From NCBI GenBank assembly GCA_033675265.1, contig JAUJYZ010000607.1, forward strand, positions 423,581 to 487,580: DNA of 64,000 nucleotides, written 5' to 3'. Every line of letters begins with the position of its first letter. The stretch's first letter is position 1. Positions 57,601 through 59,721 of the stretch are shown in pieces. The position numbers and the translations under genes are program-made. The notes under the pieces are model-generated. The model was not told the DNA's origin. It saw only the letters and a list, made by a program, of their open reading frames with translations, and did not search any database. The stretch comes from Actinostola sp. cb2023 (taxonomy: Eukaryota; Cnidaria; Anthozoa; Actiniaria; Actinostolidae).

Positions 57601-59721
57601 ACTATTTCAGGCACTCTAGCACCATTTAATTTTTTAGTATCAAAGCTGTAAATATGTTTTGTAAAAACCATGGTGTAAAATAAAACATTTGATTGATTGA
57701 CTATTACTTTTTGTTTTCTGTACAGAACAAACCAGACCCCCCTGAAAAGATCATCTCGGACGGTCTGTTTAACACTGAAGCTAAGCAGTTCAAGGACTCC
57801 ATCAAATACACAGGATTCGCTTTGCTTCTACTGATTGTAGCGGGAGTATGTTTTGATTGGGTACGACGATTAAGAATGAGAGCTTCCATTGAGAGCCAAG
57901 GTAAATACACAGGATTCGTTTTGCTTCTACTGATTGTAGCGGGAGTATGTTTTGATTGGGTACGACGATTAAGAATGAGAGCTTCCATTGAGAGCCAAGG
58001 TAAATACACAGGATTCGCTTTGCTTCTACTGATTGTAGCGGGAGTATGTTTTGATTGGGTACGACGATTAAGAATGAGAGCTTCCATTGAGAGCCAAGGT
58101 AAATACACAGGATTCGCTTTGCTTCTACTGATTGTAGCGGGAGTATGTTTTGATTGGGTACGACGATTAAGAATGAGAGCTTCCATTGAGAGCCAAGGTA
58201 AATACACAGGTTCGCTTTGCTTCTACTGATTGTAGCGGGAGTATGTTTTGATTGGGTACGACGATTAAGAATGAGAGCTTCCATTGAGAGCCAAGGTAAA
58301 TACACAGGATTCGCTTTGCTTCTACTGATTGTAGCGGGAGTATGTTTTGATTGGGTACGACGATTAAGAATGAGAGCTTCCATTGAGAGCCAAGGTAAAT
58401 ACACAGGATTCGCTTTGCTACTACTGATTGTAGCGGGAGTATGTTTTGATTGGGTACGACGATTAAGAATGAGAGCTTCCATTGAGAGTCAAGGTAAATA
58501 CACAGGATTCGCTTTGCTTCTACTGATTGTAGCGGGAGTATGTTTTGATTGGGTACGACGATTAAGAATGAGAGCTTCCATTGAGAGCCAAGGTAAAATC
58601 AACAGCATTTTTTAGTTTTATTATTCCTTTCTTTCTTTTACCTTTCTTTCCTTTGGCTTTAATTTAATTGAACTAGAAAGACGACAGCCAACCAATCACG
58701 CAAGCAAAACAAACAATTCAAAAAGGCATAGTTATTATTTGTTTTCCAAATACGAACTTCAAAGACGACTAATAAAATCACTGCCTGGTATCATTTAGTG
58801 CTCATTAGAGTACTTTACGAAGTGGTGCGGTTCGATTTGTTATCGAATACGTCCTATGCTTAACACTTCTAATCAACAATACAATGCAGTAAAGCTGAGG
58901 GCAGTAAAGCTGAGGGCAGTAAAGCTGAGGGCAGTAAAGCTGAGGGCAGTAAAGCTGAGGGCAGTAAAGCTGAGGGCAGTAAAGCTGAGGGCAGTAAAGC
59001 TGAGGGCAGTAAAGCTGAGGGCAGTAAAAGCTGAGGGCAGTAAAGCTGAGGGCAGTAAAGCTGAGGGCAGTAAAGCTGAGGGCAGTAAAGCTGAGGGCAG
59101 TAAAGCTGAGGGCAGTAAAGCTGAGGGCAGTAAAGCTGAGGGCAGTAAAGCTGAGGGCAGTAAAGCTGAGGGCAGTAAAGCTGAGGGCAGTAAAGCTGAG
59201 GGCAGTAAAGCTGAGGGCAGTAAAGCTGAGGGCAGTAAAGCTGAGGGCTAAAGCTGAGGGCTGAAGAGACGCCACTAGGCAAAGGAACGTGACGATAAGT
59301 CTGTTTTCCATTCACATGCAAACGAATCTGGTGTAAAAAGTGCGGGATGTCTTTCGATCTTTGTGCATTTCTAGGAGACTGGGCCCAACCCCCAAAAAAG
59401 TCGCACACCAAATATGGAATTTTCATTATATTTTCATTCTATTTTTATTATAACCCTTTTAAAAACAGTTGTTACATTCAATTGTCTTTTTCAGAAACAT
59501 TAGATGATATTTCAAGAAAGAAACAAACCATGAAAGAAATGGTCAATGAATTCAAGCAAAACATTAACAGAGTTTCACAAGAACTTACTAAAAAACACAA
59601 AATGGAACTATCGAACTTACTCGCTTTGAAAAGGAGAAAAACCAAACGAGTAAATTCCTTGTCCACTTCTGGACAAGATTTTATGATGAAGAGATTATCT
59701 TCAAAGTCTGACTACATATAG
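2601..59721 (+). CDS. Giant multidomain adhesion receptor with K+-channel-like iGluR core (5' partial, 45 exons)
   Basis: Forty-five exons were chained by reading frame, GT..AG borders and matching phase. The total is 11,254 coding bases, of which the first belongs to a split codon, followed by about 3,750 codons and a TAG stop at 59719-59721. Module order is LamG, linker, fibrinogen-like, pentraxin, half LamG, TLDc, two F5/8C, half LamG, MAM, half TLDc, two pentraxins, half TLDc, EGF, LamG, SEA, nine FN3, hydrophobic segment, iGluR-like S1 tail/M1/P-loop/M3/S2/M4, basic tail. Inference: a single-chain cell-surface receptor-channel with an adhesive ectodomain and a K+-selective pore. No signal peptide or start exon is recognised in 1-2600, so the N-terminus lies upstream or in an exon I missed. 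I cannot exclude that this is two or more transcription units, but unbroken phase compatibility and the absence of an internal stop, start or promoter-like break favour one. I do not recognise a named orthologue. Confidence 0.75.
4098..4232 (+). CDS. Linker exon 3
   Basis: A 135-base phase 1-1 exon after acceptor CTCTTACAG, ending CCAG|GTACGT. It encodes about 45 residues rich in Pro, Thr and Ser with one Cys ([10 protein letters not shown]). No domain is recognised. It joins LamG 1 to the fibrinogen-like exon in frame and may complete the border of either. Confidence 0.65.
4526..4987 (+). CDS. Fibrinogen-related domain, shortened (exon 4)
   Basis: A single phase 1-1 exon of 462 bases. Near its start the protein has [11 protein letters not shown], then [19 protein letters not shown] and [13 protein letters not shown], which follows the fibrinogen C-terminal pattern (GGW.v.q.R, w..Y..GFG....EFWLGn, L.i...D). 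The end [11 protein letters not shown] matches the usual terminal M.IRP strand. The part between is much shorter than in canonical ~220-residue domains, and the Cys-flanked calcium and ligand pocket with its GGWWY motif is not visible. It may be a fold-only relic or a divergent recognition domain. Confidence 0.7.
4995..6362 (+). repeat. 21-bp minisatellite, interrupted at 5882-5966
   Basis: Degenerate tandem units of the type CCACCCAGTCACCCTACCAG, starting 7 bp after the donor of exon 4 and filling most of the intron. It has long open frames in several phases (Ser/Thr/Pro/His-rich), which are a product of the repeat, since GTAAGT directly follows the fibrinogen-like exon. Bases 5882-5966 are a foreign insertion. 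Confidence 0.85.
5882..5966 (+). mobile_element. 3' tail of a retroelement inside the minisatellite
   Basis: Non-repeat sequence (GGAGAGCACTTTGTAATTAA ... AAATAAAGTT) ending in (CATT)n breaks the 21-bp array. An AATAAA-like signal followed by a simple tetranucleotide tail is typical of non-LTR retroelement 3' ends. Family unknown. Confidence 0.45.
6409..8010 (+). CDS. Pentraxin-like domain 1 (exons 5-6)
   Basis: Exons 6409-6637 and 7619-8010, joined in phase 2 (GA|G gives Glu). Exon 5 carries the first sheet ([11 protein letters not shown]). Exon 6 carries [28 protein letters not shown], and the C-terminal pentraxin run [11 protein letters not shown] and [16 protein letters not shown], ending in a conserved-type Cys (STCFL). 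The domain is complete. Pentraxins are secreted calcium-dependent lectin-like recognition folds. The intron between the two exons contains a 22-bp minisatellite. Confidence 0.82.
6708..7450. repeat. 22-bp minisatellite
   Basis: About 33 units of the type CAGCACGAAAACTGCACGGA plus CA in the intron between exons 5 and 6. Reverse-strand open frames (Val/Cys/Phe-rich) are repeat artefacts. Confidence 0.88.
8300..8490. repeat. 16-bp minisatellite after a MITE fragment
   Basis: About 12 units of GTGCGGTGATCGTGTC. It is preceded at 8276-8300 by GTGGGAAGTAGTGACGGTAC, the end of the inverted-repeat element also found at 56781-56913, so the array appears to have grown from that element's terminus. Confidence 0.75.
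8585..8785 (+). CDS. LamG-like domain, N-terminal half only (exon 7)
   Basis: A phase 1-1 exon after a weak acceptor (GAATGGTAG), ending GAAG|GTATAA. It encodes a Ser/Asn-rich lead, then [13 protein letters not shown], the first-sheet strand of a LamG fold. The second half of the fold does not follow: the next coding exon is TLDc. The matching half appears at 16957-17301, also phase 1, after an intervening TLDc plus two discoidin domains. Confidence 0.65.
9071..9907 (+). CDS. TLDc domain 1 (exons 8-9)
   Basis: Exons 9071-9301 and 9590-9907, phase 1 joined. Exon 8 shows [30 protein letters not shown] and [13 protein letters not shown]. Exon 9 shows [37 protein letters not shown] and [11 protein letters not shown]. 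These follow the TLDc order: lYs...dG.sf..fh..c..kgpTl.lik....vFGGy..., then FLFsL, then ..G....d...., then .Eve.w. Well-studied TLDc proteins (OXR1, NCOA7, TLDC2) are intracellular and bind V-ATPase. Here the domain sits among extracellular modules, so a role as an adhesive or binding module is inferred. Confidence 0.8.
9918..10945. repeat. Higher-order minisatellite (about 65 + 44 bp)
   Basis: Two related monomers alternate. The longer has AACCACGTGTTGAGCCACGC with GTCAAAGAAGGTATC; the shorter has AACTTCGTGTTGAGCCACGC with GTCCGAAAGTATT. Together they form a dimer of about 109 bp repeated roughly eight times. It starts about 10 bp after the exon 9 donor. Confidence 0.85.
11097..11812 (+). 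CDS. F5/8 type C (discoidin) domain 1 (exons 10-11)
   Basis: Exons 11097-11314 and 11674-11812, joined in phase 0. Exon 10 has [20 protein letters not shown] and FRVSYYTA. Exon 11 has [19 protein letters not shown], the typical discoidin end (a.fvRi.P..w....clr.ElyGC). The frame requires acceptor ATCACCAG at 11096. The earlier TTTTTAG at 11071 would shift the frame, so this start is less certain. The tail of exon 11 and its donor AAG|GTATTC are copied many times downstream. Confidence 0.68.
11777..12888 (+). repeat. 44-bp minisatellite carrying exon 11 end and splice donor
   Basis: About 25 units with TATGAACGTAACACTCTACA and CAGTAAAGCAAGGTATTC. The first unit is the coding end of exon 11 ([11 protein letters not shown]) and its donor AAG|GTATTC, so every unit repeats the exon-intron border. 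No unit carries a usable acceptor. Confidence 0.88.
12889..13825. mobile_element. Non-autonomous DNA transposon with terminal inverted repeats
   Basis: A 937-bp unique segment splits the 44-bp array. Its ends are inverted copies: CATCGCCAGAAATTCCGG at the left and CCGGAATTTCTGGCCATG at the right (21 of 23 positions over the wider match). A short reverse frame at 13292-13546 has no recognised similarity. No clear target-site duplication is visible because the target is repetitive. Confidence 0.65.
13840..14282 (+). repeat. 44-bp minisatellite, right part
   Basis: Continuation of the array at 11777 after the inserted element; about ten units with the same donor-like AAGGTATTC. Confidence 0.85.
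14338..14435. repeat. (GTATT)n microsatellite
   Basis: About 19 pentamers between the 44-bp array and exon 12. Short open frames here (YCIVLYCIV) are artefacts. Confidence 0.9.
14713..16311 (+). CDS. F5/8 type C (discoidin) domain 2 (exons 12-13)
   Basis: Exons 14713-15050 and 16170-16311, joined in phase 0. Exon 12 contains [48 protein letters not shown] and [16 protein letters not shown]. Exon 13 ends with [12 protein letters not shown] and CGLRTELYG. This is a textbook discoidin domain: initial Cys, GMe...I.d.qItASS, W...vDLG....i..i..qG, and C-terminal fvRl.P..c....glR.ElyG. These domains bind phospholipid, glycan or collagen-type ligands on cell surfaces. Confidence 0.88.
15203..15484. 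repeat. 36-bp minisatellite
   Basis: About eight units of CCAATGGAATCGTGCGTTAT plus ATAGAGTAACCCACAG in the intron after exon 12. The period is a multiple of three, giving open frames on both strands. The rest of the intron to 16169 shows nothing recognisable. Confidence 0.88.
16471..16860. mobile_element. MITE with about 45-bp inverted ends
   Basis: Left end AGGCTAGGGGTCGAACCTGT with GTGCCGCACCTAATTG; right end CAATTAGGTACGGCAC ... GACCCTAGCCT. The two are inverted copies and the interior also has internal inverted motifs (GAACTTAATTC, GAGTCAGACGCCG). Flanking T/A is compatible with a TA target. It lies in the intron between exons 13 and 14. Confidence 0.7.
16957..17301 (+). CDS. LamG-like domain, C-terminal half only (exon 14)
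   Basis: A phase 1-1 exon. It encodes [37 protein letters not shown] and [13 protein letters not shown], the second half of a concanavalin A-like fold. The first-half strands are missing from the directly preceding exons, which are discoidin, but are present in exon 7 (8585-8785). Joining 8785 to 16957 keeps the frame and would restore one continuous LamG domain. Confidence 0.7.
17366..17850. repeat. About 96-bp minisatellite
   Basis: Five units with GACGTCATCTGTGCATCTAT, GACGCACGGGGAAATGCAAT and ATAATATTTGGAGATTTGCG, starting 65 bp after the exon 14 donor. Confidence 0.85.
18119..22508 (+). CDS. MAM domain (exons 15-17)
   Basis: Exons 18119-18253, 21307-21557 and 22391-22508, with junctions in phases 1 and 0. 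Exon 15 begins [13 protein letters not shown], the standard MAM start (CdFE...lC.w). Exon 16 has [39 protein letters not shown] and [16 protein letters not shown]. Exon 17 has [19 protein letters not shown] and a final Cys (KAC). These are the canonical MAM blocks (C l.F.Y.myG...g.L.v, W...g..g..W, G.....iaiDdi...C). MAM domains mediate adhesion or oligomerisation of surface proteins. The tail of exon 17 with its donor is tandemly repeated. Confidence 0.85.
20012..20232. mobile_element. MITE with 22-bp inverted ends
   Basis: Left ATTATGGGATGCTCAGGGTG, right TTGCACCCTGGGCATCCCAT with AAT; the two are inverted copies differing at about one position. The interior is AT-rich and non-coding. Confidence 0.65.
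20840..20985. mobile_element. tRNA-related SINE-like repeat, copy 3 (partial)
   Basis: Starts AGATGGAGCAATGGTCTAAT (A-box-like), followed by GGGCCGAAATCTTCACCCTT and TACGTAA, as in the copies at 1748-2040 and 61490-61850. Confidence 0.45.
22490..22697 (+). repeat. 43-bp minisatellite carrying exon 17 end and splice donor
   Basis: Five units with ACTATCAGCCATGCTCAAGG and TGAGTACTCAACAATCTC. The first is coding sequence of exon 17 and its donor CAAG|GTGAGT; the others repeat that border. Confidence 0.88.
22756..22989 (+). CDS. TLDc domain 2, N-terminal half (exon 18)
   Basis: A phase 1-1 exon. It encodes [31 protein letters not shown] and [14 protein letters not shown], closely parallel to exon 8 of TLDc 1. 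The C-terminal half does not follow. The next exon (23470) is a pentraxin-type fold, and the missing half is exon 23 (39347-39634). Donor CTAG|GTAATA. Confidence 0.75.
23100..23290. repeat. Interspersed repeat shared with 1551-1720
   Basis: Second copy of the element described at 1551, in the intron between exons 18 and 19. Confidence 0.5.
23470..24985 (+). CDS. Pentraxin-like domain 2 (exons 19-20)
   Basis: Exons 23470-23701 and 24621-24985, joined in phase 2. Exon 19 has [13 protein letters not shown] and [13 protein letters not shown]. Exon 20 has [46 protein letters not shown] and [16 protein letters not shown], ending in Cys. The fold is complete. The start of exon 20 exists in two copies because of a 96-bp duplication; acceptor 24620 gives the canonical length, while acceptor 24524 would add 32 residues in frame. 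Confidence 0.8.
23995..24122. mobile_element. Inverted-repeat element, copy related to 56781-56913
   Basis: Shares CCAAGCATTCTGATTGGTTG, AATGATTTTGCGCGCTGTGA and TTGGTTGAATAGATGT with the copy at 56781-56913, and ends CTCCGTACCGTAGGCAACGA. Flanks differ, so this is a dispersed family. Confidence 0.65.
24525..24620 (+). repeat. 96-bp in-frame duplication of exon 20 start with acceptor
   Basis: 24525-24620 and 24621-24716 are near-identical (ACAGAACAACTCCATGACA, GTGGCACCACATCTTTGTCC), each preceded by TTTAG. Splicing at 24524 would duplicate [20 protein letters not shown] in frame; splicing at 24620 gives one copy. Confidence 0.85.
25027..25244 (+). repeat. 145-bp duplication spanning the exon 21 acceptor
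   Basis: The stretch AGAAGATGTATCTAGG ... TTTTAGGTGATACC to TTGTTAGATTCAA occurs twice, with the acceptor copies at 25099 and 25244. The offset is not a multiple of three, so the first copy cannot be read into exon 21; the second is used in the model. Confidence 0.8.
25245..38120 (+). CDS. Pentraxin-like domain 3 (exons 21-22), split by a 12.2-kb intron
   Basis: Exons 25245-25524 and 37726-38120, joined in phase 2 (AG|A gives Arg). Exon 21 has [20 protein letters not shown] and [12 protein letters not shown]. Exon 22 has [41 protein letters not shown] and [19 protein letters not shown], ending SSC. The fold is complete and flanked by phase-1 borders. The intron holds the 35-bp array at 25725-37448. 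A 145-bp duplication places a second, out-of-frame copy of the exon 21 acceptor region upstream (25100). Confidence 0.8.
25725..37448 (+). repeat. 11.7-kb tandem array of a 35-bp unit
   Basis: About 330 units of CTATACTGTTGCTTATGGGA + CTGTTCTCAGGAACG, highly uniform, inside the exon 21-22 intron. The unit has no stop codon in any + frame and its length is 2 modulo 3, so all three + frames stay open for about 3,900 codons each; these are not treated as genes. A GCTTATGG to GTTTATGG variant is rare at the left and becomes common toward the right end. Irregular units cluster near 30.66-30.72, 31.12-31.20, 31.54-31.73 and 32.2-32.35 kb. Confidence 0.97.
38203..38990 (+). repeat. 52-bp minisatellite with acceptor-like motif
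   Basis: About 15 units with TATTGTTAGCCAATCAGCTT, CCGACATGGCACAATAATCG and TATTGTTTTAGG. Each unit contains TTGTTTTAG, a plausible 3' splice-site sequence. It lies in the intron between exons 22 and 23. Confidence 0.9.
39347..39634 (+). CDS. TLDc domain 2, C-terminal half (exon 23)
   Basis: A phase 1-1 exon, acceptor ATGTCAAG. It encodes [32 protein letters not shown] and [12 protein letters not shown], parallel to exon 9 ([10 protein letters not shown] ... EIEVFYY). The first TLDc half is absent from the preceding ~16 kb and lies in exon 18. Joining 22989 to 39347 preserves frame and gives a junction like that of TLDc 1 (WGG-G there, WGLG-G here). Confidence 0.72.
39872..39976 (+). CDS. 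EGF-like module (exon 24)
   Basis: A phase 1-1 exon of 105 bases. It encodes about 35 residues with six Cys: [26 protein letters not shown]. The spacing fits a compact EGF-like domain. Donor CTAA|GTATGT; a (CATCCCTC)n array begins about 25 bp into the intron. Confidence 0.72.
   Translation, partial: RAFVILSAVIITSVTKSMDDVHALPLTHRLVFVI
40000..40255. repeat. (CATCCCTC)n array
   Basis: An 8-bp repeat grading into (CATC)n, beginning about 25 bp into the intron after the EGF exon. Open frames on both strands are artefacts. Confidence 0.92.
40432..41058 (+). CDS. LamG-like domain in one exon (exon 25)
   Basis: A 627-base phase 1-1 exon. It encodes [16 protein letters not shown] (a LamG-type lead), [44 protein letters not shown] and [21 protein letters not shown] whole jelly-roll fold without internal introns contrasts with the two-exon LamG and pentraxin modules upstream, suggesting a different origin or intron loss. 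The exon end plus donor (ACAG|GTTAGT) is tandemly copied downstream. Confidence 0.75.
41026..41304 (+). repeat. About 48-bp repeat carrying exon 25 end and splice donor
   Basis: Six units with GAGATAGACAATTTATACAT and GTCCTATACAGGTTAGTATG. The first is the end of exon 25 ([11 protein letters not shown]) with its donor. One more unit lies at 41905-41957, beyond two inserted elements. Confidence 0.88.
41305..41734. mobile_element. Inverted-repeat element inserted in the donor repeat
   Basis: Ends ATTATCCTATACATATTACATC (left) and GATGTAATATGTATAGGATA (right) are inverted copies. The interior contains ATGGCTTCAAGTTCGAGAAA followed by a short open frame ([20 protein letters not shown]) and a stop, possibly a relic of a longer element's coding start. 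Confidence 0.6.
41735..41893. mobile_element. Foldback (hairpin) element
   Basis: GGTTATTCCATGGTTTTCTA TGGAATACG near the left end is repeated inverted at the right (CGTATTCCATAGAAAACC). The core TATACAACTCGCCTAAAGGC is also palindromic. It directly abuts the preceding element, suggesting nested insertion. Confidence 0.6.
42069..44270 (+). CDS. SEA domain with autoproteolysis motif (exons 26-28)
   Basis: Exons 42069-42187, 42466-42521 (56 bases) and 44131-44270, with junctions in phases 0 and 2. Exon 26 has [20 protein letters not shown] and [12 protein letters not shown]. Exon 27 has [19 protein letters not shown]. Exon 28 has [14 protein letters not shown]. This is the SEA order (f..dL.d..s..Y..l...i, then v..fr.GSVvv.f.v.y). 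SEA domains with GSVV cleave themselves between Gly and Ser during folding, leaving two non-covalently held parts; the Gly-Ser pair here is encoded at 44135-44140. The domain sits between the lectin-like block and the FN3 stalk. Confidence 0.78.
42274..42346 (+). mobile_element. Retroelement 3' tail
   Basis: GGGCCCCTCTGGATACCAGC, then TGAATGAGCTACCCTGTTAA, AATAAAGTTTGATTTGATTG. Polyadenylation-like signal plus a short (TTGA)-type tail suggests a 5'-truncated non-LTR retrotransposon. A similar AAATAAAGT... tail is at 5882-5966. Confidence 0.4.
42522..44130 (+). other. SEA-domain intron
   Basis: Intron between exons 27 and 28. Apart from the 16-bp array it contains AT-rich unique sequence (43530-44130) where I see no further exon. 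Confidence 0.55.
42640..43527. repeat. 16-bp minisatellite
   Basis: About 55 units of GCGCAAATCTGTATGT. Open frames in several phases on both strands reflect the lack of stops in the unit. Confidence 0.93.
44747..45043 (+). CDS. Fibronectin type III domain 1 (exon 29)
   Basis: A phase 1-1 exon, one FN3 per exon. It begins [11 protein letters not shown] and has IIVRWTPP (B-strand Trp), [10 protein letters not shown] and [12 protein letters not shown]. Donor CAGCAG|GTAAGT; an 8-bp repeat starts 11 bp into the intron. It starts a run of nine FN3 modules forming a membrane-proximal stalk. Confidence 0.82.
45054..45197. repeat. (GGGACGGA)n array
   Basis: An 8-bp repeat of about 17 units starting 11 bp after the FN3-1 donor. 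Confidence 0.93.
45235..45528 (+). CDS. Fibronectin type III domain 2 (exon 30)
   Basis: A phase 1-1 exon. It starts [14 protein letters not shown] and has [18 protein letters not shown], the E-strand region [10 protein letters not shown] and [11 protein letters not shown], the usual FN3 F-G turn. It contains one Cys (LLVSCEN). Confidence 0.82.
45619..45924 (+). CDS. Fibronectin type III domain 3 (exon 31)
   Basis: A phase 1-1 exon. It starts [14 protein letters not shown] and has [40 protein letters not shown] and TKGHG. This is a canonical FN3 with the L..L.Pyt.Y...V.ayn motif. Donor GCAG|GTCAGT. Confidence 0.85.
46639..46974 (+). CDS. Fibronectin type III domain 4 with polybasic insert (exon 32)
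   Basis: A phase 1-1 exon. It starts [14 protein letters not shown] and has [40 protein letters not shown] and APGPYS. An insert before the E strand reads [12 protein letters not shown]; the five Arg are encoded at 46830-46844. This resembles a furin-type cleavage sequence in an exposed FN3 loop (inference). The exon end and donor GATG|GTAAGT recur about twelve more times in the following 1.3 kb. Confidence 0.82.
46930..48262 (+). repeat. About 106-bp repeat carrying FN3-4 exon end and splice donor
   Basis: Roughly twelve extra units, each holding CACCAGGTCCGTATAGTC, AATTAACACCACCACCGACC and the donor GATGGTAAGTAG, followed by AATAAGCCAGGGGAGAGTTG. The original is the coding end of exon 32 ([16 protein letters not shown]). 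No unit has a clear polypyrimidine tract before an AG. Confidence 0.88.
48369..48650 (+). CDS. Fibronectin type III domain 5 (exon 33)
   Basis: A phase 1-1 exon. It starts [14 protein letters not shown] and has [40 protein letters not shown] and IGLG. The [11 protein letters not shown] stretch is the familiar FN3 C-strand approach seen in receptor phosphatases and sidekick-type adhesion proteins. Donor GGAG|GTAGGA. Confidence 0.87.
49016..49309 (+). CDS. Fibronectin type III domain 6 (exon 34)
   Basis: A phase 1-1 exon. It starts [15 protein letters not shown] and has [40 protein letters not shown] and GPFS. This is a canonical FN3. Its last ~110 bases and donor are duplicated once (49339-49462). 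Confidence 0.87.
49339..49462 (+). repeat. Single duplication of FN3-6 exon end and donor
   Basis: GTTGTCGGGTTAGAAAGACG onward to CACACTGAGGGTATGTTT is repeated 138 bp after the original at 49201. It looks like an early stage of the arrays seen at other donors. Confidence 0.85.
49925..50212 (+). CDS. Fibronectin type III domain 7 (exon 35)
   Basis: A phase 1-1 exon. It starts [15 protein letters not shown] and has [40 protein letters not shown] and AYEGN. The domain is complete. Confidence 0.85.
50489..50779 (+). CDS. Fibronectin type III domain 8 (exon 36)
   Basis: A phase 1-1 exon. It starts [13 protein letters not shown] and has [40 protein letters not shown] and SAGYG. The donor is non-consensus (GATG|GTGGGT), but the domain ends at the same place as its neighbours. 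Confidence 0.82.
51060..51168. mobile_element. Long near-perfect hairpin element
   Basis: The left arm AATAATAAAGACTAACGATA and AGAATAACGAACGACG is repeated inverted (CGTCGTTCGTTATTCT TATCGCTAGTC); arms are about 45 bp around a short loop (GTATCATGTTGAC). It ends 12 bp before the exon 37 acceptor, inside the acceptor's polypyrimidine region. Confidence 0.7.
51180..51482 (+). CDS. Fibronectin type III domain 9 (exon 37)
   Basis: A phase 1-1 exon. It starts [16 protein letters not shown] and has [40 protein letters not shown] and EKGTGP. It is the last FN3 before the membrane part. The preceding intron ends just after a near-perfect hairpin element (51060-51168). Confidence 0.85.
51597..51811 (+). 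CDS. Pre-channel exon with hydrophobic segment TM0 (exon 38)
   Basis: The exon runs from phase 1 to phase 0. It begins [16 protein letters not shown], then [20 protein letters not shown], a hydrophobic run long enough to cross a membrane, followed by a Cys-rich, polar stretch ([16 protein letters not shown]). It could be an additional transmembrane helix before the iGluR-like core or a buried part of an S1 lobe. The choice determines membrane topology of the pore (see findings). Confidence 0.7.
52012..52311 (+). CDS. iGluR-like S1 tail and M1 helix (exon 39)
   Basis: A phase 0-0 exon. It encodes [35 protein letters not shown] and VHK, resembling the end of an iGluR S1 lobe (sPf...gv.vlv.k). 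A strong helix from about 52228 follows ([20 protein letters not shown]), taken as M1. The N-terminal part of a normal S1 lobe is short or missing, so glutamate binding cannot be assumed. Confidence 0.72.
52335..52487. repeat. (AAC)n and 19-bp CAACAACAATAACAACTGA repeat
   Basis: Simple repeat starting about 25 bp after the exon 39 donor. Related repeats recur at 53935-54050 on the far side of an inserted element. Confidence 0.85.
52486..53935. mobile_element. Foldback transposon with about 200-bp inverted ends
   Basis: 52486-52690 and 53728-53935 are inverted copies (GGGAGCACGGCAGAAACTGG with CCAGTTTCTGCCGTGCTCCC; GACGGGGAGTGAAACT with AGTTTCACTCCCCGTC). The interior, about 1 kb, has short open frames on both strands without recognised similarity. 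It splits a simple repeat in the intron between the M1 and pore exons. Confidence 0.75.
54141..54663 (+). CDS. K+-channel-type pore: P-loop with TTVGYGD filter and M3 helix (exons 40-41)
   Basis: Exons 54141-54235 and 54507-54663, joined in phase 2 inside the filter (GG|T gives the Gly of V-G-Y). Exon 40 encodes [15 protein letters not shown], exon 41 [17 protein letters not shown]. The joined TTVGYGDKTP is the potassium-channel signature (TxGYGD). The next helix ends [12 protein letters not shown], which resembles the iGluR M3 gating motif (SYTANLAAFL). Known relatives with both traits are the prokaryotic K+-selective GluR0 and the rotifer AvGluR1. K+ selectivity is a firm inference; gating ligand is unknown. 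Confidence 0.85.
54254..54452 (+). repeat. 49-bp repeat carrying pore-exon end and splice donor
   Basis: Four extra units of GCGAGCCATTTGTTTCCATG + ACAACTGTTGGGTAAGTAAA + TGTATTAAT. The original is the coding end of exon 40 (FVSMTTVG) with its donor TTGG|GTAAGT. Confidence 0.9.
54705..55360. repeat. (CAC)/(ACC)/(CAG) triplet-rich tract
   Basis: Low-complexity triplet sequence with a second-order duplication (CACCACCACGTGCAACACCA occurs twice). His/Thr/Gln-rich open frames are artefacts. It lies in the intron between the M3 and S2 exons. Confidence 0.88.
55571..56417 (+). CDS. iGluR-like S2 lobe (exons 42-43)
   Basis: Exons 55571-55637 and 56146-56417, joined in phase 1. The protein has [17 protein letters not shown], then [35 protein letters not shown] and [17 protein letters not shown]. 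The order (a lead, an amphipathic helix, ..eGilvD.., then a beta strand before M4) matches the S2 half of an iGluR or periplasmic-binding-protein lobe. The Asp in GILVDTYAA occupies the place of the acidic residue that contacts the ligand amino group in iGluRs (inference from position). Arg contacts from S1 cannot be identified. Confidence 0.65.
55903..56039. mobile_element. Hairpin MITE
   Basis: TTATTACACGGGTAGTTGTG and GTAACACGGCTGGATAATTT are repeated inverted (ATCCAGCCGTATTACACAAC, TTCCCGTGTAATAA), with a palindromic core ACTCGCCTACGGCTCGT. It lies in the intron inside S2. A fragment occurs at 2095-2150. Confidence 0.72.
56418..57725 (+). other. Intron before M4
   Basis: Holds an A/T-only tract (56500-56640), the inverted-repeat element at 56781-56913 and unique sequence. 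CAAGATGGCTGCCGCATATG near 57320 opens a short frame of about 50 codons with no recognised product. Confidence 0.55.
56781..56913. mobile_element. MITE with inverted ends
   Basis: Starts GTGGGAAGTAGTTACGGTAC and ends CCGTACCGTAGGTTTCCCAC; the ends are inverted copies. The interior matches 23995-24122. Confidence 0.72.
57726..57900 (+). CDS. M4 transmembrane helix (exon 44)
   Basis: The exon runs from phase 0 to phase 1. It encodes a linker ([16 protein letters not shown]), then [19 protein letters not shown] and a stop-transfer RRLRMR. Position after S2 identifies it as M4. Donor CAAG|GTAAAT at 57900. The last 97 bases, holding the whole helix, are repeated seven more times at once downstream (57901-58592), each with the same potential donor. 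Confidence 0.78.
57901..58592 (+). repeat. 99-bp repeat: seven extra copies of the M4 coding segment
   Basis: Each unit encodes 33 residues including [19 protein letters not shown] and [12 protein letters not shown], and contains the donor-like CAAGGTAAAT. Copies are almost identical. The first three extra copies continue the exon 44 frame; the fourth has a 1-base deletion near 58211 that leads to a stop at 58227. Confidence 0.92.
58888..59262. repeat. 15-bp minisatellite
   Basis: About 25 units of GCAGTAAAGCTGAGG in the last intron. Period is a multiple of three, so open frames occur in both strands. Confidence 0.93.
59495..59721 (+). CDS. C-terminal cytoplasmic-type tail and stop (exon 45)
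   Basis: The acceptor TTGTCTTTTTCAG gives phase 1, and the exon ends TAG at 59719-59721. It encodes about 75 hydrophilic residues: a Lys/Glu-rich, coiled-coil-like stretch ([34 protein letters not shown]), a basic cluster KRRKTKR, and a C-terminus SKSDYI. The final D-Y-I fits a class III PDZ-ligand pattern, but this is weak evidence. No AATAAA is obvious close downstream. Confidence 0.75.

Noticed and set aside
58805..59426. Open frames across the 15-bp repeat
   Set aside because: Period of 15 keeps frames open; no domain content.
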